NCBI GenBank assembly: GCA_016875215.1
Contig: VGRX01000009.1
Span: forward strand, 1-38,673
Length of the DNA stretch: 38,673 nucleotides
Source of the DNA: Deltaproteobacteria bacterium
GTDB lineage: Bacteria; Myxococcota_A; UBA9042; CAIXZC01
Direction of reading: 5' to 3'
Part shown: in pieces, positions 18,558-29,237 of the stretch
Position numbering within the stretch: the stretch's first letter is position 1
How the letters are laid out: every line of letters starts with the position of its first letter
Program-made: the position numbers and the translations under genes
Notes under the pieces: model-generated
Databases searched by the model: none
The model's input: only the letters and a program-made list of their open reading frames with translations
What the model was told of the DNA's origin: nothing

Positions 18558-19778
18558 ATGAAGAAGCTGCTGGTCGTGTGCGTCGTGTCGCTGGGGCTCG
18601 CGTTCGTGGGCTGCAAGAAGGAAGAAGCCAAGAAGGAAGAGCCGAAGAAGGAAGAGGCCAAGAAGGAAGAGCCCAAGGCCGAAGAGCCCAAGGCTGAGGA
18701 GCCCAAGGCCGAAGAGCCCAAGAAGGAAGAACCCAAGGCCGAGGAGCCCAAGGCTGAGGAGCCCAAGGCCGAGGAGCCCAAGGCCGAAGAGCCCAAGAAG
18801 GAAGAGCCCGCCCCCGCTGCCCAGGGCGGTGCCAAGGAGACCGTCGAGGCCGTGTTCAATGCCCTCAAGGCAAAGGACGTCACCCCCCTCCTCGGCCTGC
18901 TGCCCCCCTCCTACGTGAAGGACATCGATGGCGTCGTCCAGGCCTTTGCCAATGCCATGGACAAGGAACTGTGGGACAAGGTCGTCAACCTGCTCGACCG
19001 CACCTTCGCCCTCGCCACCAAGAACAAGGAAGCCCTCGTGAAGATGGTCACCGAAATGGGCGTGCCCGTGTCTGCCGAGGACGTCGGCAAGGCGATCGAC
19101 GGCCTGGCCGAGACCTGGACCCTGCTCAAGACCGCCGGCATCACCGACCTCGAGGCCCTCAAGACTTTCAGCCTGGAGAAGTTCGCGGGTGAGACCCTTC
19201 CCAAGGTCGCTGCCCAGGTGTTCAAGATGGCCGAGGAATCCCAAACCCTCGCCGTGCTCGGCACCGCCACCGTCAAGGCCGAGCCCGAGGCTGAGAAGGA
19301 CGAGAAGTTCGGCGACGTGGTCAAGGTCACCGTCAACATCGCCGGCGACGAAGAGGCCAAGAAGTTCGTCCAGGTCGAAGGCAAGTGGCTCCCGCTCGAG
19401 CTGGTTCGCGACTGGTCCGAAGGCATCGAAGAGGCCAAGAAGGGAATCGCCGAGATGGCCACCGAGCTGCCGAAGAACAAGACCGAGGCCATGGCCCAGC
19501 TCGCCCAGGTCGAGGCCGTCCTGGCCCAGATGGAGGCGTCGGGCGACCTGTCCCTGCTCCAGCAGATGGCCAGCGGCTTCATGATGGGCATGGGCGGTGG
19601 CATGGCCCCCGAGGCCGTCCCGGCCCCCGAAGCCGCCCCGGCCGAAGGAACGGCCCCGGCTGAAGGAACGGCCCCGGCTGAAGGAACGGCCCCGGCCCCC
19701 GAGGCCGCCCCGGCCGCTGATGCCCCGGCCGCTGAGGCCGCCCCGGCCGCTGAGGCCGCTGCCCCCGCTGGCAACTAA
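18558..19778 (+). CDS. Lipoprotein with EEPKA/EEPKK repeat spacer and Ala/Pro-rich C-terminal tail
   Basis: Start MKKLLVVCVVSLGLAFVGC (lipobox) with AGGAGG at 18546-18551; 63 aa pentapeptide repeat follows the lipobox directly. Confidence 0.85.
   Translation: MKKLLVVCVVSLGLAFVGCKKEEAKKEEPKKEEAKKEEPKAEEPKAEEPKAEEPKKEEPKAEEPKAEEPKAEEPKAEEPKKEEPAPAAQGGAKETVEAVFNALKAKDVTPLLGLLPPSYVKDIDGVVQAFANAMDKELWDKVVNLLDRTFALATKNKEALVKMVTEMGVPVSAEDVGKAIDGLAETWTLLKTAGITDLEALKTFSLEKFAGETLPKVAAQVFKMAEESQTLAVLGTATVKAEPEAEKDEKFGDVVKVTVNIAGDEEAKKFVQVEGKWLPLELVRDWSEGIEEAKKGIAEMATELPKNKTEAMAQLAQVEAVLAQMEASGDLSLLQQMASGFMMGMGGGMAPEAVPAPEAAPAEGTAPAEGTAPAEGTAPAPEAAPAADAPAAEAAPAAEAAAPAGN
18621..18809 (+). repeat. In-frame 15-bp tandem repeat encoding EEPKA/EEPKK, ~12.6 units
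   Basis: Repeated gaagagcccaaggcc / gaggagcccaaggct units read directly. Confidence 0.9.
19606..19770 (+). repeat. In-frame repeats encoding APAEGT / APAAEA tail of the same lipoprotein
   Basis: Tandem 18-bp units (gctgaaggaacggccccg) then APAAEA-type units. Confidence 0.8.
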
Positions 19779-19804
19779 GGGCCCGTGCTAGGGACCCGTG
19801 CACA

Positions 19805-19819
19805 GCGACGATTCGTCGC
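19805..19819 (+). terminator. Small hairpin downstream of the lipoprotein gene; possible terminator
   Basis: GCGACG-ATT-CGTCGC inverted repeat 26 bp after the stop codon; no strong T-tract. Confidence 0.25.
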
Positions 19820-19849
19820 ATCTTGATACACCGACATCGGGAATCTCCT

Positions 19850-20307
19850 GGGCCGCATGTTCGCGGCCCGACACGCTGCCGAACGCGTTAGTCTCAAAAT
19901 GCAACACCCGGCCTTCTGTTTCTGGTCCAACCTGAAACACCCCCGCCGTCCTGGTGGTGCCCGCTGCGAGGACGTGCATTCGCGGGCATCGGCTCAACTT
20001 GCCGTGATCATTACCTTCTTGAACCGAGGATGGCGAGACGTGGTCCCGTTGGCACGGTCCCTGCATACCGTCGTGGCGGTTGCTGTTGTAGGCGTTGGGC
20101 TGGCGGCGTGCCCCGAATCCGCTCCTGGTTGTCTGCTCCTGTTGCGGTGCTGCCTGGTCGTTCTCTGAGTCGTCGCTCGCGAGGATTGTGTCGGCGGGAT
20201 CCCGCCGGCAATCCTGACTTGGGCCTCCCGGTCGACACTGTCCGGTCTGGTTGTTTGCCCGTTCTCCGCCTGGCTTGGTTGTTTGCGACTGCGAGACCGG
20301 GAGACCC
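19850..20307. ncRNA. Candidate structured RNA in a long gap between convergent genes (strand unknown)
   Basis: Inverted repeats: GGGCCGC/GCGGCCC (19850-19856/19863-19869); TGCCCGC/GCGGGCA (19958-19964/19982-19988); AGGATTG/CAATCCT around the 16-bp palindrome CGGCGGGATCCCGCCG (20182-20215); GGGCCTCCCGGTC/GACCGGGAGACCC (20221-20233/20295-20307, one mismatch). No convincing ORF. Confidence 0.4.
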
Positions 20308-20365
20308 ATGAGCCTCTATCAAGATTCCCATCGACCGCCCGCATCCCGTTGCTCTCTCCTCCACC

Positions 20366-21490
20366 TCACGGATTGGTCCGAGCCTTTAGCGGCGGCTCGA
20401 CCACGGCCTGAGCGAGGAGCCGGGCCACGAAGTCCTTTCGGGTCTGCTCGATCCTGTGGAGACAGAGGGCGCGGGTCCCTGCGGCCACGAACTCGGGCGA
20501 ATCCGCCGTGATCGCAGGCCGGAACCGCCCCAGCCGGACCAGGTGGTAGCCGGTTTCCGATCGCAGGGGAGGAGAGACCTCGCCAGGCTTCAAAGCCATG
20601 ATGCGGCTGAGCATGTCCGGGTCGAAAAGGCTCTTGGGCTTCTGCTTCTCCAGGGGAATGTCCGGCCACACGACGAATCCGAAGTCCGTGCTTACAAGGC
20701 CGGGATACTGTCTGACGAGCTCGTCCAGCGGAGGGAGCGCACCGTTCCTCCACGAGGCAGCGACTTTCTCCAGGGCCTCCGGCAGCTCCCGATTCCGCTG
20801 CAGGCACGCTCGCACGTCCTCGGCGGGGCAGGAGCCGGCCGGTCCGGAACAGCATCGCAGCTCCACCAGGTCCCCCTGGTAGACATCCACGGGCCACTCG
20901 GGCCGGTAGGAGACCTCGTAGAACTGTCGGAGCTGCCGGGGGGAGATGCTGGCGCAGAGGGTCTCCTGCGAGAAGACCTTCTCCAGGTAGCGGTGCGCCA
21001 GCGGCAGCGGGTCGAGCGCAACGTCCGCACCGGGAAAGCCACCGCGGCGAGCCTCCTCGGCGACGAGCAGGGCCTCGACGAGCCGCCTCCTGGCCGATTC
21101 CCGTGAGATGCCTTCCCCCTTGGCCAGTGCGGCAATCCGGGAGGCCCGCAGGGGGTGCCCGTTGACGACGGTATCGACCGGGCCGGACAAGTCCTCCGGG
21201 CTGCCGTCAAGGGCGCCGGGTTCCGAACCGGAAGCCGGCGTCGGCAATGGTCCGCAGGTTCGAGCCCCCGGGGGGTTCTCACTCGCGAACGGGTCCTTCG
21301 GGGAGGCAGTTGAAGCGTCGGGACGCCCGACATCGGTGCGGGAGGGGGCCGGCCGTGCGGCCACGAGCCCGGGGGCGTCCGGGGGCGGCTGACGCCGGCA
21401 GCCGCCGACAGCCGCCAGCAGGCACAGAAGGACATGGGGAACAACCCGCGAGACGGGCCAAATCAGTCCGCGTTCTCCCAGTAGTCGCAT
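20366..21490 (-). CDS. Lipoprotein peptidyl-prolyl isomerase of the PpiC/SurA (parvulin) type
   Basis: Lipobox LLAAVGGC; parvulin C-terminal motif MALKPGEVSPPLRSETGYHLVRLGRF; N-terminal SurA-like NGHPLRASRIAALAKGEG. Confidence 0.75.
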   Translation of the reverse strand: MRLLGERGLIWPVSRVVPHVLLCLLAAVGGCRRQPPPDAPGLVAARPAPSRTDVGRPDASTASPKDPFASENPPGARTCGPLPTPASGSEPGALDGSPEDLSGPVDTVVNGHPLRASRIAALAKGEGISRESARRRLVEALLVAEEARRGGFPGADVALDPLPLAHRYLEKVFSQETLCASISPRQLRQFYEVSYRPEWPVDVYQGDLVELRCCSGPAGSCPAEDVRACLQRNRELPEALEKVAASWRNGALPPLDELVRQYPGLVSTDFGFVVWPDIPLEKQKPKSLFDPDMLSRIMALKPGEVSPPLRSETGYHLVRLGRFRPAITADSPEFVAAGTRALCLHRIEQTRKDFVARLLAQAVVEPPLKARTNP

Positions 21491-22053
21491 TCGCCGTTTC
21501 CGTCCTTGTCCCAGCCGCGCTTGCTGAGCTTCTCTCCTGCGTACCAGAGTTCGCAGTAGTCGGCGCGACCGTCGCCGTCATCGTCCCGGTCCAGGCGGTT
21601 CATCTTGCCCTCATCGAAGTAGCGCCAGATGAACGGGCGGGAGGATCCGGCCCGAAAAACCTCCTTCACCTTGAGGATTCCGTTCTCGTAGTTCACGATC
21701 TCGTCGAGCTTCCCGTCGAAGTCGAGGTCCACCTCCTCGCGGCGGAGCACCCCCTCTCCGTCGAACTCCCGCAAGATGTCCTTTCGGCCGTCGAAGTTGA
21801 GATCGGCCTCCTTCTTGACCAGGACCTTGGCCAGGATCTTGGGGTTGGCGGGATCGGGGACTTCCTTGTAGTAGCCCCACACGTCGGGCTGGCCGTCACC
21901 GGAGACATCCCCCTTCTCGACGATGAGGGCCCCTCCCCCGGCAGCCGGGGCAATCGGATCCGGCATCATCTCGTCCTTCTTGACGGTCTCGGCACCGGAG
22001 CAGGCTGCCACGGCCAGCGGCAACAGGATCAGGCAGACGGTAAAGAGACGCAT
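21463..22053 (-). CDS. Lipoprotein with Asp-rich DxDxDG (EF-hand/calcium-binding-like) repeats
   Basis: MRLFTVCLILLPLAVAAC lipobox; repeats DVSGDGQPDVW, DLNFDGRKDIL, DLDFDGKLDEIV, DRDDDGDGRADYCE, DKDGNGECDYWE. Confidence 0.78.
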   Translation of the reverse strand: MRLFTVCLILLPLAVAACSGAETVKKDEMMPDPIAPAAGGGALIVEKGDVSGDGQPDVWGYYKEVPDPANPKILAKVLVKKEADLNFDGRKDILREFDGEGVLRREEVDLDFDGKLDEIVNYENGILKVKEVFRAGSSRPFIWRYFDEGKMNRLDRDDDGDGRADYCELWYAGEKLSKRGWDKDGNGECDYWENAD

Positions 22054-22158
22054 TCGCTCCTCCTGGAACAGGCTGGGCTGAAGGTATCACGAAATCGAGC
22101 AGGGTTCAAGTCGGACGGCCCGGGCGGAAACAGCACCCGCTCCGGTGCGGGCGGCAAG

Positions 22159-22521
22159 CTAGACGTAGAGCTTCTCCCGGCGCTCCTGCTCGCTCTTGCA
22201 CTGGATGCAGAGCGTGGTGACGGGACGAGCTTCCAGCCGCTTGACGCCGATGTCGTCTCCGCACTCCTCGCACACCCCGAACTCGCCGGCATCGATCCGC
22301 TTGATCGCCTCCTCGATCTTCTTGAGGAGCGTCTTCTCGCGACCCCGCAGGCGAAGCGTCATGCCCTGGTCCGACTGGGTGGTGGCGAAGTCCATGTCGT
22401 CAGGCAGCTCGGCCACGTCGACGGCCATGTCCTGCTCCAGGGTCCGCCGGGCCTTCTCGACCAGGTCCACCTTCTGCTCCTCCAGCAGCTTGCGGAATTT
22501 CTCGAGGTCCTTCTTCTTCAC
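22159..22521 (-). CDS. DksA/TraR-family C4 zinc-finger regulator
   Basis: GTG start (VKKKDLEKFRKLLEEQ) with upstream AAGGAG; zinc finger CEECGDDIGVKRLEARPVTTLCIQC (C-x2-C-x17-C-x2-C). Confidence 0.9.
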   Translation of the reverse strand: MKKKDLEKFRKLLEEQKVDLVEKARRTLEQDMAVDVAELPDDMDFATTQSDQGMTLRLRGREKTLLKKIEEAIKRIDAGEFGVCEECGDDIGVKRLEARPVTTLCIQCKSEQERREKLYV

Positions 22522-22571
22522 GGTGCACTCCTTCTGTCTTCGGCCCGCAACGGCGGGCGAAAAGCACGCGG

Positions 22572-22599
22572 AGGATATGCATCGAGCCTGAGTTGTCAA
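22572..22599 (-). promoter_or_regulatory. Putative sigma70 promoter of the dksA/traR-like gene
   Basis: Minus strand TTGACA (22599-22594), 16 bp spacer, TATCCT (22577-22572). Confidence 0.5.
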
Positions 22600-22651
22600 G
22601 CCCGTTTCCGCCTCTCCCTCGCGGACTGCGTCCCCTCGCCCACCATAATCG

Positions 22652-22680
22652 TTGCATTCAGAGGGGCAGTCAAGTATATT
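22652..22680 (+). promoter_or_regulatory. Putative sigma70 promoter of the LeuA-like gene
   Basis: TTGCAT (22652-22657), 17 bp spacer, TATATT (22675-22680). Confidence 0.55.
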
Positions 22681-22756
22681 CAGTGTCCTTTTTCCCCCAG
22701 GCCGACCGGTCGATTGCTGGCGATTCCGGAGACTGGGGCAGGGACGGAGGTACCCG

Positions 22757-24070
22757 ATGAAGGACGAGGGGCACTTCAACCTGGAAGAGTTCAACCAGGC
22801 GGACATCATCTACGACTGGAACCAGGTGGACAAGGTGGCCCCGCTCAGCCAGGAGAAGATCCTTTTCCTGGACGAGACGCTGCGTGACGGGATCCAGTCG
22901 CCGTCGGTCGTCGACCCGCCGGTGACGGACAAGAACATGCTCGTGCACACCATGACCGACCTCCCCATCCAGTTTGCCGACGTGGGCCTGCCCGGTGCGG
23001 GCCCGCGGGCGCAGCAGGATGTGCTCGAGGTATGCCGCGAGATCGCGTCGGCCCGCCTTTCCATCAAGCCGTGCGCTGCTGCCCGCACCCTCGACAAGGA
23101 CATCCAGCCCATCATCGACATCTCGCAGAAGACCGGCCTGGAGGTCGAGGTCCTGGCATTCATCGGGACGAGCCCGATCCGCAAGTTCGTGGAGGAGTGG
23201 GAATCCCACAAGATGTTCAGGCTGGTCCGGGAGTCGATCCGGCTGGCCCGAAGCTACGGTCTGCCCGTGACCTTCGTCACCGAGGACACGACCCGGGCAA
23301 AGCCGGACACGCTCTACCCGCTCTATCACGTCGCCATCGAGTCGGGGGCCACCAGGATTGCACTGTGCGACACGGTCGGACATGCCACTCCCGACGGCCT
23401 GAGGAACCTCATCCGCTTCACCCGGAACATCATCGCGGGCATGGGGAAGGGCATCAAGCTCGACTGGCACGGCCACAACGATCGAGGGCTGGGGCTGGTC
23501 AACACGATCCATGCCATCGAAGAAGGGGTCACGCGCGTCCACGGGACGGCACTCGGCATCGGAGAGCGGTGCGGCAATGCCCCCATGGATCAGATCCTGA
23601 TGAACCTCCGACTGCTCGGGGCCATCGACAACGACCTCTCCAAGCTCCTCCTCTACTGCAGGCAGGCATCCATGGCCACTCACTGGCGCATCCCGGCCAA
23701 CTACCCGCTGGTGGGTTCCGATGCATTCCGCACGAGCACCGGCGTCCATGCGGCGGCCATCATCAAGGCGAAGCGTGCCGGTGCGGAGTGGCTGGCGGAC
23801 CGCATCTACTCCGGCATCCCCGCCGGGATGTTCGGATTGCGCCAGATCGTCGAGGTCGGCCCCATGAGCGGCGAATCCAATGCCGGCTGCTGGCTCGAGG
23901 AGCACGGCGTCGAGCCGAAGCCGGCGCTGGTCAAGCGCATCATGGAGGTCGCCAAGAGCAGCACCCGTATCCTGCAGGACATCGAGCTCGAATTCATCGT
24001 CAAGCGGTTCCAGATGAGCGACCGTTCCGAAGCCCCGCCGCCCGACTCCGTTCCCCAGTCCAAGGAGTGA
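22757..24070 (+). CDS. HMGL-like/DRE-TIM family acyltransferase (2-isopropylmalate/homocitrate synthase-like)
   Basis: LDETLRDGIQSP, HGHNDRGLGLVNTIHAIEEGVTRVHGTALGIGERCGNA; GGAGG upstream of ATG 22757. Confidence 0.85.
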   Translation: MKDEGHFNLEEFNQADIIYDWNQVDKVAPLSQEKILFLDETLRDGIQSPSVVDPPVTDKNMLVHTMTDLPIQFADVGLPGAGPRAQQDVLEVCREIASARLSIKPCAAARTLDKDIQPIIDISQKTGLEVEVLAFIGTSPIRKFVEEWESHKMFRLVRESIRLARSYGLPVTFVTEDTTRAKPDTLYPLYHVAIESGATRIALCDTVGHATPDGLRNLIRFTRNIIAGMGKGIKLDWHGHNDRGLGLVNTIHAIEEGVTRVHGTALGIGERCGNAPMDQILMNLRLLGAIDNDLSKLLLYCRQASMATHWRIPANYPLVGSDAFRTSTGVHAAAIIKAKRAGAEWLADRIYSGIPAGMFGLRQIVEVGPMSGESNAGCWLEEHGVEPKPALVKRIMEVAKSSTRILQDIELEFIVKRFQMSDRSEAPPPDSVPQSKE

Positions 24071-24073
24071 TGC

Positions 24074-25587
<1,514 letters not shown>

Positions 25588-25591
<4 letters not shown>

Positions 25592-28447
25592 GGTGGGTCA
25601 CCGCCTCGTTCGCAGCGGCCTTCCTGGGCTGCACCGCCGCCATCCTGACCGGCTTTTCCGTGCCGGTGCTCGCAGACCTGACTTTCGTCCTCGTGCTGGC
25701 CAAGGCCGGCCTGCTCCTGACCCTGGTGCTGCTGGCCGTCGCGGTCGCGCGCCCGGAGTGGCGCCTCCGCCTGGCACTGGGGCCTGCCCTGCTGCTTCTC
25801 GCAGTGCCGGTATCGACCCTGGCGGCGGCCCCGGCCGCGGCGCTTTCGCTTGCGTCGTTCAGCGCGGTCGCTGCGTTCCGGAAAGGGCGGGCCGGCGCCG
25901 GAGCGGCGCTCGTGGGCCTCGCGCTCCTGTGCGCGGGCCGTGGGGTGCTCGATTTCCTCCGGCCCGGATACGCACCGTGGGCTGCGGCTGCCGTCGGAGC
26001 GGGAATCGGCTCCGCACTTGCTGCGTGGGCACTGCGTGCCCTGTCGCTCCGGAGCCGCGCTCCGTTCCTGGCCGCCCTCGGCTGCTGGGGAGTCGCCATC
26101 GGGACCGCCGTCGCCGTGCGCCTGGCCCCCGCAGCCCGGTTCAACGTGACCATGGCACTCTTTGTGGTGGGCTTCATCATCGCGGCTGCCGGCGTGGCAG
26201 CGCTGTTCACCTGGCTCTTTCTCAAAGCCTTTGAGAGGCTCGACAAGGACCTGTTCCACGCGTTCCTCTTCTTCGTCCCGGTGACCCTGGCTCCGATCTA
26301 CCTCGTGGCGGAACAGATCGCGTCCGCTGCGCTCGGAGCCGAGCACCCCGCCTGGCGCTGGGGAGCCTTCGCTCCGGCAGCGGATGGCGTCCTCCTGGCT
26401 GCCTTCCTGCTCCTGCTCTCAATCCGGGAGGCCGGGAGGCGCATCGGTCCCGCCAACCCCGTGCTGCGGACGGCCTGGAAGTTCCTTCGCTCCCAACAGA
26501 TGGTGCAGACCGCGGCCACCCGCCGTGACCTTGCGCTGCGTCGCCTGGTCCCCGCCCCCCGCCCCGGCAACGGAGAGCTGCTCGGCTGGGGGACGGCCGC
26601 CGCTGTCGCGGTAGCGGCCGGGGCGCTGCTGCTCTCCCCCCTGCTCGACCGTACTGCGGTTCCCCCCTTCCTGGTGCGGGCCGCGGGGCTGGCCGCCGCA
26701 GCCGCATGGTTCACACGGCGCGCACTGTCGGCGACCACGGCGAAGGGCCGCTGGAACCTGCTGCCCGCCTGCCTGCTGGCTGCCGGGGCGGCCCTTGAGC
26801 TCAGGGTTGCCGCGGCCGGCGAGGACCTTCCCCTTCGCCTCCTGCCCCCAGCGGCGGCAGCGCTCCCGATCCTCCTGCTCCTGCTCCAGTACGCAACGCG
26901 GCTGCTCCTGGCGGTCCGACTCGCCCGAGGCCGCCTGCCTCGCGACCTCGACCCCCGCTATGCACCGGAGATCCGGACCCGGATGAAAGAGGGCGTGGGC
27001 GCCAGCATCTTCGCCTCGGTCGTCGGCGTGGCCATCGGGGTCTGGGCGCTGATCGTGGTGCTCTCCGTCATGGCCGGCTTCTCCGGAGAGCTCCAGGACC
27101 GGATCATCCGCACCAAGGAGCACCTGCGCATCTCCGCCCGCGAGGGGATTGCCGCCCCGTTCGACCTGGCGGCCGGAATCGCCCGGCAGCCGGGAGTGCG
27201 CTTTGCGGCTCCCTTTGTCGAAGGCGAGGCCATGATGTCGTCGAGCCTCAACATCTCCTCGACCGTCACCATCCGGGGGATCGTCCCCGACGGAGAGGTG
27301 GCGGAGGAGCTCGAGAAGAGCCTCGTCGCCGGGTCGGTCGCGTTCCTGCGCCACCCGGAGGACCTCGTGCCCTTCCCCGGGCTGCCTCCGGCGTCCCGCT
27401 TCTTCCCCGACGAGGAGTGGAGCAGCGACGAGCCGGATCCCACGGTCGTGCCCGCACCGGACGGCCTGCTCCCCATGCCCGACATCCCGGACGACGACCT
27501 GCCTTCGCAGGCCATGGCTGAACGACCTTCTCCGACGGAATCGGAAACGACGGACCCCTCGACTGTCCTCCCTCCGCTGCCGCTTCTCGGCGAAGAGGAG
27601 GGGGACGAGGCCTTTTCCGGCAGTTCCGGAACCGACTACCGGCCCTCCCGCTTCGACGTCGAGGTCCAGCCGCCGGTGATCATCGGCGTCGAGCTGGCCC
27701 GCTCGCTGGGGGTCTCTGTCGGCTCCCGGATCACCCTCATCTCACCGGACGGGGAGATCGGCCCCCTCGGAGTCCAGCCCCGCGCCCGCTCGTTCCACGT
27801 CGCCGGCATCTTCTCCACCGGGATGTACGACTCCGATCTGAAGCTCGCCTACATGCCACTCCCGGAGGCGCAGCGCTTTTTCGACCTCGGGGACCGGATC
27901 GACCTCCTGGACGTGCGGCTGTTCGACATCGAGACGGCGGGGGCCGTCCGCGACAGGCTGGCTGCCTCCGCCACGGGGAACGGGCTCGAAATCCAGACGC
28001 TCCAGGAGATGAACCGCAACCTGTTCTCCGCCCTCAAGCTGGAGCGGATTGTGATGTTCGTGGTCCTGGGGTTCATCATTCTGATCGCATCGTTCAACAT
28101 CGTTGCCTCCCTGTTGATCCTGATCTGGAAGCGCGTGGGGGCGATCGCGATCCTCAGGACCGTGGGAGCCGTGCGCGGGGACGTGATGCGGATCTTCTTC
28201 CTGCTGGGGGCGACCTCCGGGCTGTTCGGCATCGCCTCGGGCGTGATCATGGGGCTGTCGAGCTGCGGGGTCATACGCCACCTGGGCATCACGCTGCCGA
28301 GGGAGTACTACATCCGAAGCCTCCCGGTGCACGTGGACGGGTTCCAGGTGCTCCTGGTGGCAATCGCTGCGCTGCTGATCACGGCGGGGGCAGCGCTTTA
28401 CCCGGGCCGGCTGGCTGCCCGGATCGAACTGGTGCAGGGGTTGAAGG

Positions 28448-28458
<11 letters not shown>
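25588..28458 (+). CDS. LolC/LolE-type lipoprotein-releasing permease with ~450 aa N-terminal membrane extension
   Basis: ATGA overlap with lysS. C-terminal half is LolC/E-like ([46 protein letters not shown] ... [33 protein letters not shown]). N-terminal ~450 aa is polytopic and not part of standard LolC/E. Confidence 0.85.
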
Positions 28459-29152
<694 letters not shown>

Positions 29153-29237
29153 CGCCGTGTCCTGCCTTTCGGATTGTGGTTGCAATCCGGCCCGGTTCTG
29201 AGTAGCCTCTGTTGGGTCGTGCCGAGGTTACTCGACC

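Noticed and set aside
18621-18809. Possible CRISPR-like repeat
   Set aside because: Contiguous 15-bp in-frame coding repeats without spacers.
18408-19244. 278 aa Leu/Gly-repeat minus-strand ORF
   Set aside because: Reverse reading of the EEPKA repeat, giving an artificial LGLLGLG pattern.
19788-20309. 173 aa minus-strand ORF in the convergent gap
   Set aside because: Polar, low-hydrophobicity sequence with no domain or convincing start; treated as non-coding, though a conserved homolog search would be worth running.
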